In this document: piece after piece, positions 1 through 11,576 of the stretch | Position numbering within the stretch: position 1 is the stretch's first letter | Layout: each line of letters begins with the position of its first letter | DNA from: Aphanomyces cochlioides | Lineage: Eukaryota > Oomycota > Saprolegniomycetes > Saprolegniales > Verrucalvaceae | Direction: 5' to 3' | DNA length: 64,000 nucleotides | Assembly (NCBI GenBank): GCA_019828595.1 | Contig: JAHQRK010000010.1 | Coordinates: 1,302,001 to 1,366,000, forward strand | Notes under the pieces: generated by a model | Database searches by the model: none | What the model was told of the DNA's origin: nothing | What the model saw: only the letters and a program-made list of their open reading frames with translations | Made by a program: the position numbers and the translations under genes

Positions 1-978
1 ATCTTCAAGCACGCAGTGTACTGCATCACAGTACATCGAGCGGCCATTGAGCGATTGATCTTGGAGTCTTGCTGTGGTATTTTGGACCCCCGACTGGAAG
101 ACTTGGAGCTGTCACTTGCCCAACGAGTTTTGAACGCGATGAGCAGTTTGTCCATGACAATCCCACATTCGTTGCGGATTTCAGAAGTATTGCCCGCTAT
201 TGTAAACGTTCTCGATCGCATTGTCCGTGGCAATGAGACTGAGTATACAATCCACGACAAAGATAACAAACTGATGGGAAAACCGAGTCTTGAGCGATTG
301 GTATCGAAGCTGCTGATGAAGACAGCCCGACGAGAATTGACTTTACCGACACCCTTCAAGGATGTCGATATTGTTGGCATTCTTCACGCCAAGCACCGCT
401 TTTTCACGATAATTAGCGTCTCGGATGAAAATGCAGGATGCAATGCCATGAAGACTAGTTTGAAATGCTGTGCCGACCATTGGGCTTCTACCAACCGTGA
501 GGCATTTCAACAAGCTTTGAACGAGTTGCCGATCTCGTCCCCGATCCATCACATGCTCAGTGAAATGAAATTTGAGTTCACAATCCCCTCTCCAGAAGAC
601 ATATCAGGCACCTTGAACGAAGCTGTCCAAACCTTTTCCATCTCTTCGGACAATGCAACAAAAATGCAATCTGCCATGACAATAGTCGAAGTCAAGATGA
701 ACTCAAGCGCCAAGATTGAAATTGACGGCAAGAAGGAAGAGCTGCGTCAAATGACTGAAAAGCTGAAGATGGAAGATTACAATCGAACCAAAGCTGCTGC
801 ATCTGATTCGGCCTTGAAATCAACACTGAGCCGGAGCAATATATTCAAAGACCGAAGTATCGAAGTTGCATCATCAGCAACATCGGCGACGACGACTCCC
901 AGTCGAGAGCAACCTCCAAAGTCCATGGCGTTGATGGATTTAAAGCAGCGTTTGAAGCAGATCCAAATGCACAATTAG
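1..978 (+). CDS. C-terminal part of an unrecognised protein (5' truncated by window edge)
   Basis: The frame is open from base 1 to the TAG ending at 978, so the upstream part lies outside the window. About 325 residues are visible. The first two thirds look globular and mildly hydrophobic. The last third (after about residue 210) is charged and low in complexity: Lys/Glu-rich, then Ser/Ala/Thr-rich, ending in a short Leu/Lys/Gln helix-like tail. I see no catalytic motif, membrane segment or signal peptide and do not recognise the family. No intron is needed in the visible part. The next gene starts 110 bp downstream on the same strand. That it is a real gene is well supported by length and composition. 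The function is unknown. Confidence 0.75.
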   Translation: MFKHAVYCITVHRAAIERLILESCCGILDPRLEDLELSLAQRVLNAMSSLSMTIPHSLRISEVLPAIVNVLDRIVRGNETEYTIHDKDNKLMGKPSLERLVSKLLMKTARRELTLPTPFKDVDIVGILHAKHRFFTIISVSDENAGCNAMKTSLKCCADHWASTNREAFQQALNELPISSPIHHMLSEMKFEFTIPSPEDISGTLNEAVQTFSISSDNATKMQSAMTIVEVKMNSSAKIEIDGKKEELRQMTEKLKMEDYNRTKAAASDSALKSTLSRSNIFKDRSIEVASSATSATTTPSREQPPKSMALMDLKQRLKQIQMHN

Positions 979-1088
979 CGTTCGTTATGTACATTGCATA
1001 ACGTTAAAGTAGTTAGTTTTTTATTCACGCGTTCGAAGCTTGGTCGAATTTCGAAGGCTCATGGCATACAAAACGCCCCGTCAAGAGG

Positions 1089-2061
1089 ATGATTGCCATC
1101 GTGGGCGACTCGTTTGTGGACGTCTTGGCTGGCGTCGAGCGTCTTCCAGTCTGGGGACAAGACACGCCATGCCATACGCCAATCCAAATGCAGCCTGGTG
1201 GATCGGCACTGAACACTGCGACTCAGTTGGCTCATCTTCATGGCCCCCAAGTCGAGTTCTTCACAGGCTTGGGCACTGATGCGTTTGGAGACATCCTTGT
1301 ACGCCATTTGGCCAAACACGGAGTGACGCTTCATTCTCCAGTGTTACCTGATGTACCAACTGGTGTCTGCATTGTCTTGACCGGTGGAGGAGACCGTGGA
1401 TTTGTGACACATTATGGCGCTGCTCGGGTCTTCACAGTCGACCACATCAACAAGGAGCGACTCTTCCAAGCACAGCATATCCATATTGGAGGTAGGTACT
1501 CCATTCTACCCTTCACTAGCTCATTGTTCAATCATGATAGGATTCTATAGCGTTACTGGGCTGATTCCAGGTCTCGTTGATTTGCTACGAGATGCTAGAA
1601 GCCGCGGCATTACTCTGTCTTTGGATACAAACTACGACGGCTCGGAGGAATGGACGCACTTGGATGACATCCTCCCCCTCCTCGATGTATTTCTACCGAA
1701 TGAAGTCGAAGCGATGCTCATTTCCAAGCGATCTTCCGTGAAAGAGGCGATGGACTACTTTGCCAGCGTTTCTCCACACCTCTTGACAGTCTTGAAAGTA
1801 GGCGGCGACGGAGTCCGAGCACATTGTGCTCGCGCAAAAAGGAATTTCGAGTTTGGTGGATTTCCAACGACAATTTTGGATGCCACCGGCGCTGGCGACG
1901 CTTTCAATGCCGGTTTCTTGTTCGAGTGGACTCAATCAAAGGACATCTTGAAAGCACTCAAATGGGGCTGTGCTGTTGGCTCCAAATGTGTCCAAGTCGT
2001 CGGCGCATGCACGAATCTCCCTCCAGTTGAGGAACTACAAACCATGGTAGATAGTGCCTAA
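1089..2061 (+). CDS. PfkB-family carbohydrate kinase (ribokinase/fructokinase type)
   Basis: Exons 1089-1491 and 1541-2061, with a 49-nt GT-AG intron, encode 307 aa, a normal length for a single-domain PfkB kinase. Signature 1 is seen early (PGGSALNTA) and signature 2 near the C-terminus (DATGAGDAFNAGFL). The GAGD loop supplies the catalytic Asp and the anion hole. The family phosphorylates sugars or nucleosides with ATP in the cytosol; the substrate cannot be told from sequence. The splice joins HIGG to FYSVTG in frame, whereas reading through the intron gives a premature stop. The start is the first ATG that gives the usual family N-terminus (MIAIVGDSFVDV). It converges on the Hook-like gene, with the two stops 77 bp apart. 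Confidence 0.9.
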
Positions 2062-2138
2062 GGTGATAAAAAGGAATCGCATGGACCTTGAAAGTATCAC
2101 TGTCTTTGACTTTTTTCGGAGTCGCTATTTAAGGTTTA

Positions 2139-5100
2139 TTACTGCTGAGAGCACTGTGGTGGTGAGTCTTCACTAGTCGTAGCTTGCAGGATTTGGTGTT
2201 TTGGTGACAAGGACGATGGAGAAGTTGTAGTGCGCAGCCGCTTGACAGGCGTCCCAGAGAGTTTTTGATCTGTTTCGTCGTTCAGCTTGCGTTTCAAAGG
2301 AGTGCTCGCAGCTTTTGCATTTTCTTTTTCTTGCTCGAGAGCCTTTTTCCGCCGTTCCTCCTTGAGCATCAAACTGTTTATAGTCTCTTTGAGCTTCTGC
2401 ATCTCAACTTCTTGACTCGTCGAGCGCAGTACCAATTGCTTTTGCTCTTGAACAACTACACAATTACGATAAGATTATTGAGCTAACCAGTATTTCCAAA
2501 CGTTTAGCATTCATAAGGATGAGCTCCCGCCTTCGTTCACTCTCTGCTTGCTGCTGATGCTCCATGTGTTTCATGCTGTCGACGTATCTAAAGAGGAGTT
2601 AACTTTATATTATTAGCGGGCAGCATCATACCCTTTCATGGAAGCATCGCAAGTGTATTTGCAATTGCATTTTTGAGCTTGCTGGTAATTTATTCGGTAA
2701 GTTTTGAAGATTATTGCTCCAATGCTTACCTCTTGTAGGGCCGAGTGCTCTTTACTTAAAGCTTCGAGTTCACTCTTTAGCGCATTTAATTGCATTTCCA
2801 TTTTCAATGAGACGGCTTGGTATTCTGCACTGACATGACGCTTGTTGGATTCCAGATTGGAATATCGAGAGCGATCTTTTTCAAGAAGACGATTCTTCGC
2901 TTCTAATCGACTCAGCTCAAGCTCAAAGTGCTGGATCATGTCGTCTTTTTTGCCAATAGCAATTTTGTGCTTAGCCAGTAAGCTGGTCACAAAGTCCTCG
3001 CCTCGTTTTTCTTTTTCCACAAATCGGCGGATTTTCTCCATCATCTCGTCTTTTTCCTTATTGGATTTTGAGAGAATTTCTTGCCACTCCTTTTCTTGGT
3101 GATCTTGCTTTGTCTTCATCGCGAGCATTTCGTCGTCCATCGCCTGTAGCCTTGTTTTACATTCATTCAATGCACAATATGTAGCCTGCAGTTTGTCTTC
3201 AACTGAATTTAAGAGCGCATAATTTTTCTGTTGAGCTTCCTGCCTCAAGTTTCGCAAGCCATCGCATTCTTCGTTTGACATACTCAGGCATTCCGATGTA
3301 GAAAGAAAATGCTGACGTAATAATTCCATGCTAGCAAATGAATCTTGCACTTGCTGTTCGTATTCCAGTCTCAAGCGCTCCAAATTCGATATTTCGGACT
3401 CTTTTGCTTCCAGGTTTTTCATCAAACCATTTATTTGTTCTTGAGTTTCTTCGTGTCGCAAAGAAATATCGTCGTACTTCGTGATCCAATTTTCCTCTCT
3501 CTTTTGCATTTCACATTGATAAATAGCAAGCTCATTGGATTTTACAAGTAGATCGTCTTTCACGGTATCCAATTCGGTTGACTGCTTTAAAATTGTTTCC
3601 GTTTTTTCGTTCATGGCAATATTTACAAGTTCAATATCGGACTGAAGAGCGCTCAAACTGTTGTCCAATGCTTGGCGAATCGCTTTCAGATCTAAGATTG
3701 AAGCTTCTTTATCTGCTAATTCGTTTTGGAGGTTCGCCAAGCAATCATTGAGTGATCCAATCTGATGCCTCTGGTTTTCAATATCTGCGAGCAGCTCTTG
3801 AATGTTAGCTTGGAGATTAGATTCGCTATCTCGCCACGCAACAGCCTCGTCTGCCCACTTTTGTTTATTTCGTTCGAAATCAAACTGTAGAGCGTTGAGC
3901 TGGTCGGTTGATTTTGCAAGATCAAATTGTGTTTTCTTCTGTTCTTGCTCCCACATGAGAGCCAAATCATTCTTGGCTGTGAGTTCTTTTTGAAGGCGTT
4001 CAACTTCGCTTTGTGCATCGAAAAATTTTGCCTCAAAGCTCTTCTTGATACGTGTCATAGAGTCCAATTCGTCCATGAGGGAGTCCACTCGATCAGCACT
4101 TTCAAGAGATAATTGTTCCTTCAGTTTGAGGTTTGCTCGTTTCAGTTTTTCCAATTCATCTTGCATATCATTGTCAACGATTTGCTCGACTCCTCGCGAG
4201 TCATTTTGAATACTGGCGGAGTCTTGGAGTTGCTCTATAATGAGTTGCATGTCTTGCTTGAGTTTAAGTTGAACAGCTAATTCTTGATTCAATCCTTCCA
4301 GGTCAGCATTAGCTTGGGCCATTTCACTCTCGCGCTTTGAAACCAGTGTTTCCAATTCACTACATTTTACAGCCTATTTCGGTCTTTCACAACGACAGAA
4401 CCCGCAAAAGTTACCATCTTTGTCATGTTTTCTTTTGTTTCATCCAATTTACGCTGCACAGATGATAGCTTTTGAATTTGAGTTTCTTGGGCATAAGTTT
4501 TGTCGGTTAATTCGAGAGTTTTTTCCTCTAGACGCTATGAATAATGAGATCAGAAGTAAGAAGGGGCGTTTCTTACTCGGTTTGCTTCCTTCATTCGTGT
4601 CAATTCATCAAGTTTTCCCTGGTATTTCTCCAATCGCGCTTCGAGTTTACTTGTTTTGGCGGCAGCTGGACGCAGAATATCTAGTTCTTCCTTGGCGACT
4701 TGAAGATCATTTTCAATTCCTTCTAGACTTTGAAGTTTGGTCGTCGCCTTCTGGAGCTCCTCTTGCAAATGTGCAACGAACTCTTCGACTTCTTTTCTGA
4801 TTGCACGTTCATTTTTGGCAGACTCCACTCGAAGCTGGAGCTTCAAATTTTCGACATCGTCCTTGCGTTTCTCGTCTTCGTGTTGAAGTTTCACGACCGA
4901 TTCTCGTAGCATGGCCAGTTCATCATGAAGAGCAGTGTTTTCTTCTCTCAGAATGGAATTTTCACGCAGTATACGATTGGTGTCGCTCTTGGAGCATGAA
5001 GATCCAATCTCATCATGTCTATCCGATGTCTTTGCTTCCTGAACCGGCGTTGACGGTGGCACTTCATCTTCAGCAGGAGGAGTCTCATCGTCTTCATCTT

Positions 5101-5491
5101 CACGGAGCAGTGTGAACAATGTGACTTGGATGCGTTCACTAAAGTTCAAAGCGTCTTTGATGAAAGCTGCTTGTTGGGGTCCTTTGAACGCTCCCACGCA
5201 TAGTGCAACAAGCGTTCTTTCCAGCTCCTTCTCTGCAGCAGATACTTGACCAGGGACAAACGGACCTTTGTACACTTCGAGTAGTCGACTGTTTAAAGGT
5301 TGTAATAAGTTGAGCTCTCCAGCGCGGCGATTCAAAACCTTCGCTACATCGTCCCAATCTTGTTGGGTTTGATCCAGATCGCCTGGAAACGCCAAACGAA
5401 CGACATTCGCCACAAATTCACATAGAGATGGCTCTCGCGTGTTGGGCGGCGCATAGAATGCAACCCATTCGCACAGAGCGGACACCGTCAT
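2139..5491 (-). CDS. Hook-like coiled-coil protein
   Basis: Six exons on the minus strand (5491-4577, 4534-4415, 4373-2730, 2681-2632, 2587-2502, 2455-2139) give 1043 aa. Introns are 41-48 nt. The first about 125 residues are compact and hydrophobic and resemble the HOOK/NN-CH domain of dynein adaptors (early CEWVAFY motif). An acidic linker follows, then about 800 residues of heptad-rich coiled coil and a basic, Ser/Thr/Pro-rich tail with two KR-rich patches. Known Hook proteins link membranes or other cargo to dynein and microtubules. The assignment here rests on architecture, not on a diagnostic motif. The last intron needs the weak donor GTTTGG, which also occurs in the RRM gene. Two CCAAT boxes lie 65-105 bp upstream of the ATG. 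Confidence 0.75.
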
Positions 5492-5558
5492 GGAGAAGAG
5501 ACGGACGAGAAGACGCTCTCAGCGCGTTTGCTAAAATTCAAATTAAATGGAGAATGAG

Positions 5559-5593
5559 CCAATCATTTGATTAAAATGTTTATTTCAGCCAAT
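5559..5593 (-). promoter_or_regulatory. paired CCAAT boxes upstream of Hook-like gene
   Basis: CCAAT occurs at 5559-5563 and 5589-5593, each inside AGCCAATCA-like context, 68-102 bp upstream of the ATG at 5491. Read toward the gene they are ATTGG. CCAAT pairs also lie upstream of the SPOUT1 and helicase genes. Promoter role is inferred from position only. Confidence 0.4.
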
Positions 5594-6112
5594 CACTTCA
5601 AAGTAATTTCGAAAATGAATTTATTTGAAATATTTAAATCTTGCAATCAAAGATAGAAATTCTAGGACAACCACAGAAGGCAGTCTTCGGCATGGAACAC
5701 TGCAGGTAGATATCTCAGCTCTTCGCACTTCTTTGAATGAAACATGAGTATTTCGACAGATTACAGGGCTGAATGAATCAAGAGGATGCCATGACGGATG
5801 CCGAAGCATTGAAATGAGGGGATGAACTAGAAAACTTTAGTTTGTCACACTATCGGTACTGTAATCGATGCGGATTTCACGTACGCTCTCCAAATGTAGC
5901 AAAATTAAATCAATGGTCCTTTCTCGACGACGTTTATCGAGCTTCAGGTCGTACTCATGACCAAAAGCGGGTTGGGCAAGTCTTCTCTGACGTATCATGT
6001 CCCCTTTATCAACAAAAAACTTCCAGAAAACGACAAACATGACATTTGCAACAAGTCTTGATGACTATATGTCTGAAATAGGAACTACAAATCGAGTCCA
6101 AGACGATTTCAA

Positions 6113-6140
6113 TCGACGCTATCATGACATGACAACCGAA
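6113..6140 (+). repeat. 28-bp direct repeat, upstream copy
   Basis: The 28 bases starting TCGACGCTATCATG are identical to 7937-7964 in the same orientation. The pair brackets the CLASP-like gene at a distance of 1.82 kb. Confidence 0.85.
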
Positions 6141-6557
6141 CGGAACCGTCTTTCCGTTCACACAGCAGCGGAAGGACGGACACCGAGACAGGCGATCTTG
6201 GCGCGCTTTTTTTGAAAGGCATAATGGAGAATGGACCAATCCAATCCTTCCGAACGATTTCTTCCAGCCAATCCATTCATTTCTGAAATTTGAGATCTTG
6301 GCCGACGACATCCCCTGCCGATATCCCCCGTCGCTGGCATCCGCCGCTGGCATCCGACATGACAAGACGTCGTCAACCTGACGGACGTCCATCGCCCCGC
6401 CGATCCAATTTGGAGTCCAGTGTGTGCGTCTCTCTCGGTGAATCACAAGAACTTTTCATGCGACGATGGTGAAGCGTTTCAACCGAACAGAATTCTACGC
6501 GGCGCGGAATGGTGTGCTTATTTTGAGATTTGTGATTGAACGAAGACGACGACAACG

Positions 6558-7831
6558 ATGACGGACTCTGCTCTCTCGATGAAGGTGCGGTTGTGCGATG
6601 TGCATGCGTCGAAGTGGTTGTGTGTAGGTTGCCAAGTGTGTGGCAAAGCTGGCGTCGTGCGGTGAATGGATCGCAGACAAGACGTTTTCGAAGCTGCAAA
6701 GTCTAGTTCGCGAGAAGGCAAAGAGCGAAGACAAGGACGCCATGTTGCGCGATGTGATGCCACTGGCGGTACTCTTGTCGTCTCTCTTGATGTGGGTCAT
6801 GGCTATGCGTAGGCACCCATGACGAACTTGCTGCCTTCGATCAAAGCGCATGTGGTCCGAGCCACGTGCATGTTGATTGCAACGTTGGCGTTGACTTTGG
6901 GCATGTCCTTTAGTCCGTTCGCAGACCAAGTACTGGTCGCACTCTTGCATGTGGGCCGAGAGACCCGACTGACCCCACAAGGACGGGTGAAAACATCCAA
7001 CATGATTCGCAATGCGGGGGAAAGCTGCCTCGACGTGCTTTCGACGCACTGTTATTTCGACTTGGATGCATTGATGGACGAATATTATGCGCCCCTGTCA
7101 GGTGAGAGACGTCGTGTTTGTTGTGTGTGCCAACCGTGTGGTAGGGAAGAACATCCGTCGCCTTGTTGTGAAGCAACTTGGGATTGCGATGAAATGCCGC
7201 ACCAAGGCAGCGCTCGAACGATACCACGACCGGATCCAGGACTGCATCCACGACGCGATCCATGACCATGATATTCGTGTCCGTCAGGAGGCCCGCGCGG
7301 TATTTTGCACGTTTTCTGACATTTGGTACGGCTCCGTGTACATGTCGACATGCTGATGTCGTCTGATGTAGGGAAGAAGATTTGGATGACCTGGTGCACA
7401 TTCCGCCAGCAGAAACACGGAGCTTGCTTGTGGCATGCTATCCAAGGGAGCGTATCACGTTGGCACTTGAAAAGCAATCCAGTCCAATGGAGCGTATGAT
7501 GAACGAGCGTATGATGGCCGAGCCTATGATGGCCGAGGCTACCATGCCGAAGACCGTCCTACCAGAGTCTATGATATCCGAGCCTGTCGTGCTGACGAAG
7601 ACTGTCGTGGACGACGCCACACACCTCTCCATGTTGGACGTGCACATCTTGTTCGTCATGGGGTTTCTGCTATTCTTGTGCATGACGGTGGTGAGTTTTC
7701 CCGTCCTTGTCCGCCGAATTCAAGACGCCGTCCATCCGAGCCGAGTATGGATGCATATGGCGCAGTGGTTTGCCAACACTTGGATCAAGAAGCCAGCAGG
7801 ACTTGACTCTCGACGTCGCCACTTGGACTGA
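6558..7831 (+). CDS. CLASP N-terminal (TOG/HEAT)-like protein with C-terminal membrane helix
   Basis: Five exons (6558-6584, 6628-6768, 6813-7101, 7145-7325, 7372-7831), introns 43-46 nt, 365 aa. Residues about 20-215 read as HEAT/TOG helices of the CLASP_N type: Leu-rich helices, a repeated helix pair, and the helix VRQEARAVFCTFSDIW, which matches the conserved end of a CLASP TOG domain. CLASPs bind tubulin through such domains. A Met-rich linker with tandem MMAE-like units follows (about residues 250-275), then a hydrophobic helix (HILFVMGFLLFLCMTVVSF, about 305-323) and a basic tail. The protein is far shorter than animal CLASPs (about 1500 aa) and would be membrane-anchored. All splice junctions keep frame. 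Family call is moderate; the membrane helix is clear. Confidence 0.7.
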
Positions 7832-8409
7832 GAAGTCTGTCGATTGAATAATGATGTAATGTATATATTTGCCTCCCAGTCAATACATTTCCACTCTATG
7901 CGAATGTCGACTTGACCGAGTCCGTGGCGACGTCAGTCGACGCTATCATGACATGACAACCGAAAGCCGATTTCCCAACTGGGAGGCTCATGACGCATCG
8001 TCGTGAAGGCATATCCTTCTTTCTCTCCTTGACGTACTTGCACACCACGCAGAGTCCGAGCGATTGCTACACTCGTGAAGCATCATGGAGGCTCCTTTGT
8101 CAAAGGAATTTCATCTTGAGGTGTTGAGTGTCACATTGCGTCATGTTCAACCAGGTGTCCTCAGAGGAGTCTGCAGTGGATGCAACTTACAATCCCAGGA
8201 AGATGCTCGCACAGCTACGTCAAGGCTTTAAAACATTCCGAATGACATAGGCGTGGCGTTTGCAAGTCTTTCTCCAGTCTCTGATGCTGATGGGCTGAAG
8301 ATTGCGCCGCTCCTCGCCTTCCAACATTGGACATAACATCTTGACATCCTCGCCATATGCATCCAACGTTTCTCATACTGTGTACTTCGTCATCCTGCCA
8401 TTCGCCAAC
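7832..8409. other. intergenic region, no gene seen
   Basis: Between the CLASP-like gene and the first reductase pseudogene. It holds the downstream copy of the 28-bp repeat (7937-7964). No convincing open frame or RNA gene was found. Confidence 0.5.
7937..7964 (+). repeat. 28-bp direct repeat, downstream copy
   Basis: Identical to 6113-6140. It lies 105 bp past the stop codon of the CLASP-like gene. Confidence 0.85.
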
Positions 8410-9372
8410 ATGCCAAAGAGTCCTCAAGTTGTCTGCGTGACTGGCGGGTCTGGTTTCCTTGGCTCCTGCTGCATCAAGCTCCTTCTGGAGCGCGGCTACC
8501 GCGTCCACACGACTGTCCGTGATCCAGCAAACGCAGCCAAAGTCAACCACTTGAAAGGACTGCCTGGAGCCGACGATCGCTTGACATTCTTCCAAGCCGA
8601 TCTCCTCACTGTGCGTTACCATCTCGTCTCGGTTCATCTTGACTTGGATTGGCGTAGGAAGGGTCGTTTGATGGTGCGATTCAAGGCTGCTCTGTGGTTC
8701 TTCACACGGCGTCTCCATTCTTCATGAAGAATCAATCGAGGGAAGGATTAGTCCACCCAGCCGTCCAAGGAACACTCAATGTATTGCGCTCTGTCGCACG
8801 CACGCCTGGAGTTCGTCGAGTCGTGCTCACGTCGTCGTCTGCATCGGTCTATGTCCATTGCGGCACGAATCTGCCGACCATGTCTTCACAGAAGCGGACT
8901 GGAGCCATGAAGAACTCATGGAGAAGAACGAGAATTGGTATTACCTCGGCAAGACATTGGCAGAGCGTCAAGCTTGGGAATTCGTCGACAGCTTGCCTCA
9001 ACCTCATTTCGACTTGGTCACGCTGTGCCGACGATGGTCCTTGGGCCCATGCTCCAACCTGAGCTCAACCAAAGCAGTACGACTACGTGATGGGTAACAC
9101 TGCGGAAATCCCAAGGGCGATCGAGATTGTCGTGGACATCCGAGACGTTGCTCTCGCGCACATTGTCGCGTTTGAAAACCCGCAGTCGTCCAACCGAGGA
9201 AGAAATTGCCGCGGCGGTCCGCGCTGCTCGTCCCAATGCCCCAGTCACGACGACGTTGGCCCATCAAAAGGACATTGTGCCCCTGAAATGCTCTTGCATC
9301 AAAGCCAAGACCGAGTTGGGTCTTCGATTCCACTCGCTCGACGAAATGGTCCGCAGCATGTGCGATACTTAG
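8410..9372 (+). pseudogene. degenerate NADP-dependent reductase (extended SDR), copy 1
   Basis: Copy 1 of the five-gene cluster. Exon 1 (8410-8610) is intact, with the Rossmann motif TGGSGFLGS, and ends at the same codon as in all other copies. The intron is 8611-8657. Exon 2 starts normally ([16 protein letters not shown]) but loses one base near 8868, which shifts the frame. A second single-base loss is seen near 9028, where the sequence should read MCPTWILGP. About 8 bases are missing near 9080, and about 30 bases that would encode the GRYxLVG segment are missing near 9188. The catalytic motif is YLGK-like (YYLGKT). Compared with the intact copy at 12667-13697 it cannot make a full protein. 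Single-base losses could be sequencing errors, but the larger gaps point to true decay. Confidence 0.85.
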
Positions 9373-9724
9373 TAGTTTGAACAGTCATGGTCTCATTCCA
9401 TGCTGATAAGTTGTAACATTCCATCGATGGAGAGAGCGCTTCCAGCTCACCATGGATGACCTTCCTTGGTACTTCAGTACGTCGTGTGTGTGGGAATATT
9501 CATTCGTCGGAGTGAGAGCCGTCGTGGACTTTTCTCCAGCAGTGACGCAATTTCTCGACTTTGATGGAGCGCTGACCGACCAGAGCTGGATGGCGGGTTG
9601 CGGGAGAACGCGCTCGCTTGGCAAAGCAGAGAAGCATCGAGACGACGTTGGCTCGGTTCGCCATGGCAGTCAACTCCACCTCGGTTGGTGTTGAATCTTC
9701 AATGGAAAGGAACATGTTGGGAAG
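9373..9724. other. spacer between convergent reductase copies 1 and 2
   Basis: 352 bp with no recognisable gene. Short frames on either strand resemble nothing in the cluster. Confidence 0.4.
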
Positions 9725-10752
9725 TTAAGAAGCGAATCGATGCTTGACCAAGCTGTCGCACGTAGCATGGATCATTTCCTCCGCCGAACGAAAGCGGATT
9801 CCCAATTCGTGTTCGGCCTTCACGCACGAATAAAGCAACGGAGGAGCGTCTTCGCCATCGGCCACCTTGGTCGCGTCGGGTGCATTCGGGAGAGCAGCCT
9901 TGATCATCGCGGCAATTTCGACTTCAGTGGCAGAATCGCCCACAAGAAAGTAGCGACCAGACGCTTGCGGGTTCTCAAACGCAGCGATGTGCGCCTGAGC
10001 GACGTCACGAACGTCCTCGATCGCCTTGTCCCCGCGGGGAATCTCTTGAATGTTGCCAGCCACGTAGTCGTGGATCGTCTTGGAGCTTTCGTTCAGTTCA
10101 GGTTGGAGCATGGGACCAAGGATCCACGTGGGACACATCGTCACCAAATCAAAGTGTGGTTCCTTCAATTCGTTGACGAACTCCCACGCAGATTTCTCGG
10201 ACACGACCTTGCTCAAGCCGTACCAGAAGTTGGACGCTCCATGAGTTCTTGATGACTCCAGTCGGCTTCCGTGAAGACGTGGTCGGCGGGTTTCGTACCG
10301 AAGTGGACGTAGACCGAGGCTCCCGACGACGTCAGCACGACTCGACGGACACTTGGTGTACGCGCAGCGGAACGCAAGACATTGAGAGCTCCTTGGACCG
10401 CCGGTTCGACCAAGTTTTCGCGCGTTTGATTGTTCAAGAAGAAAGGCGACGCGGTGTGGAGCACGGCCAAGCAGTCCTTGATCGCAGCATCGAACGCTCC
10501 TTCCTACAACGACAATCCTATCAAGGAAGGGAGCAGCGACGGCGAGTATACCTCAAGGAGATTGGCCTTGAAGAGCGTCAAGCGTTCCTTCGCGCCAGGG
10601 AGAGCTTTCAGATGTGCGACTTTCTTCTCATTGGTGGGATCGCGAACGGTTGCGCGGACGCGGTAGCCTCGTTCAAGGAGGAGCTTGACGCAATAGGAGC
10701 CGAGGAATCCCGACCCGCAGGTGACGCAAATGACTTGAGGAGCTCGTGGCAT
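9725..10752 (-). pseudogene. NADP-dependent reductase (extended SDR), copy 2, one frameshift
   Basis: Exon 1 is 10752-10552, the intron 10551-10504 (48 nt), and exon 2 runs from 10503 to the stop at 9725. All motifs are present: TCGSGFLGS (second Gly of the nucleotide loop changed to Cys), VLTSS, WYGLSK (YxxxK), and a full C-terminus ending LVKHRFAS. One base is missing near 10230-10240, between HQELMER and NFWYGLSK, so the frame breaks in the middle of exon 2. If that base is a sequencing error this is a functional gene of about 325 aa. The first 329 bases around exon 1 are almost identical to copy 3. Confidence 0.8.
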
Positions 10753-10782
10753 GTTAAAAAATGAACCTCATCGACGGAGTTT
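10454..10782 (-). repeat. left arm of 329-bp inverted repeat
   Basis: Reverse complement of 11577-11905 with a single mismatch, seen just 5' of the start codon. It covers 30 bp of upstream DNA, exon 1, the whole intron and the first about 50 bp of exon 2 of copy 2. The copies diverge sharply outside it. Confidence 0.9.
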
Positions 10783-11576
10783 AATCCTATTTATGGATAC
10801 ACACCTCGAACTTCACGACAGTGTTCTGTTTGAGAAACGTTCATGGAATCATTTGACGAGCTGACAAAGAGCAGAGAGAGCTCTCTTTGCCGCAAGCCTT
10901 GCGACCAGGAACACCTCATGCGAGACAACAAGTGGGATTGGTGCGTTCTCAATGTTTAGTTCTGGACGAAATGCCAGGTTGTTACGGATCACCTCGACCA
11001 TGAGCAATTCCTTCATCGCAGGAATGACTCGCTTGTATTATCGTAGATGCATTCCTGTCATGAAGAAATGCGCCAACGCCAGCACAGACTTTAGCATGGA
11101 CGCGAACGCTGGTGCTGGGAGAGCTACAGGACAAATGCCATGACTAGACGACATTTGGACTGAGTGCGCTCAGTGATAAGTTCTCGATGGAGGAGTCTCA
11201 ACGTTAGAACACGAAATACGAAGTCTACCTTGTAGTCCACTCTGACAATCCCATAGCACAGAGAGCCTCCTCTGTCTCTGGGATCCACGTGGAGTGTTGC
11301 CATCGTACGAATTAAGCTCTCGTCTTGAGTTGATGAGTAATTCGCTCGAAATACGAAACAGATTCGTATTTGCTCACCGTGACGAAACTCACCGCCATGC
11401 ATGTCCCTCCATCTGGTGGATCTCATGCGCTTGATCGAAGACGCACCCATCTTGATACTCGCAGGCGAAGATCGCGTCATACGCGCTTGTCACGAGGATT
11501 CCCCAAACAACATCAGCAACCTCATGTTGTTCGTCGTTCGAGATGGATCATCAACGACTGACCTTGTAGACCTTGG
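10783..11576. other. spacer between inverted-repeat arms (head-to-head copies 2 and 3)
   Basis: 794 bp, the shared upstream region of two divergent reductase copies. It contains a 12-bp palindrome AGAGAGCTCTCT at 10875-10886. No open frame with protein character was found. Confidence 0.45.

Larger units (their letters stand above)
5492..6557. other. intergenic region with CCAAT boxes and one copy of a direct repeat
   Basis: Divergent promoter region between the Hook-like gene and the CLASP-like gene. Short open frames on both strands show no protein character. Two segments share a layout: GGAGAATG followed by one or two CCAAT boxes, near 5549-5593 and near 6230-6275. The segment 6113-6140 recurs at 7937. 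No RNA gene was recognised. Confidence 0.5.

Noticed and set aside
6009..6446. 145-codon minus-strand frame upstream of the CLASP-like gene
   Set aside because: Covers promoter-like CCAAT and repeat DNA, has skewed Cys/Arg/Trp composition and no recognisable motif.
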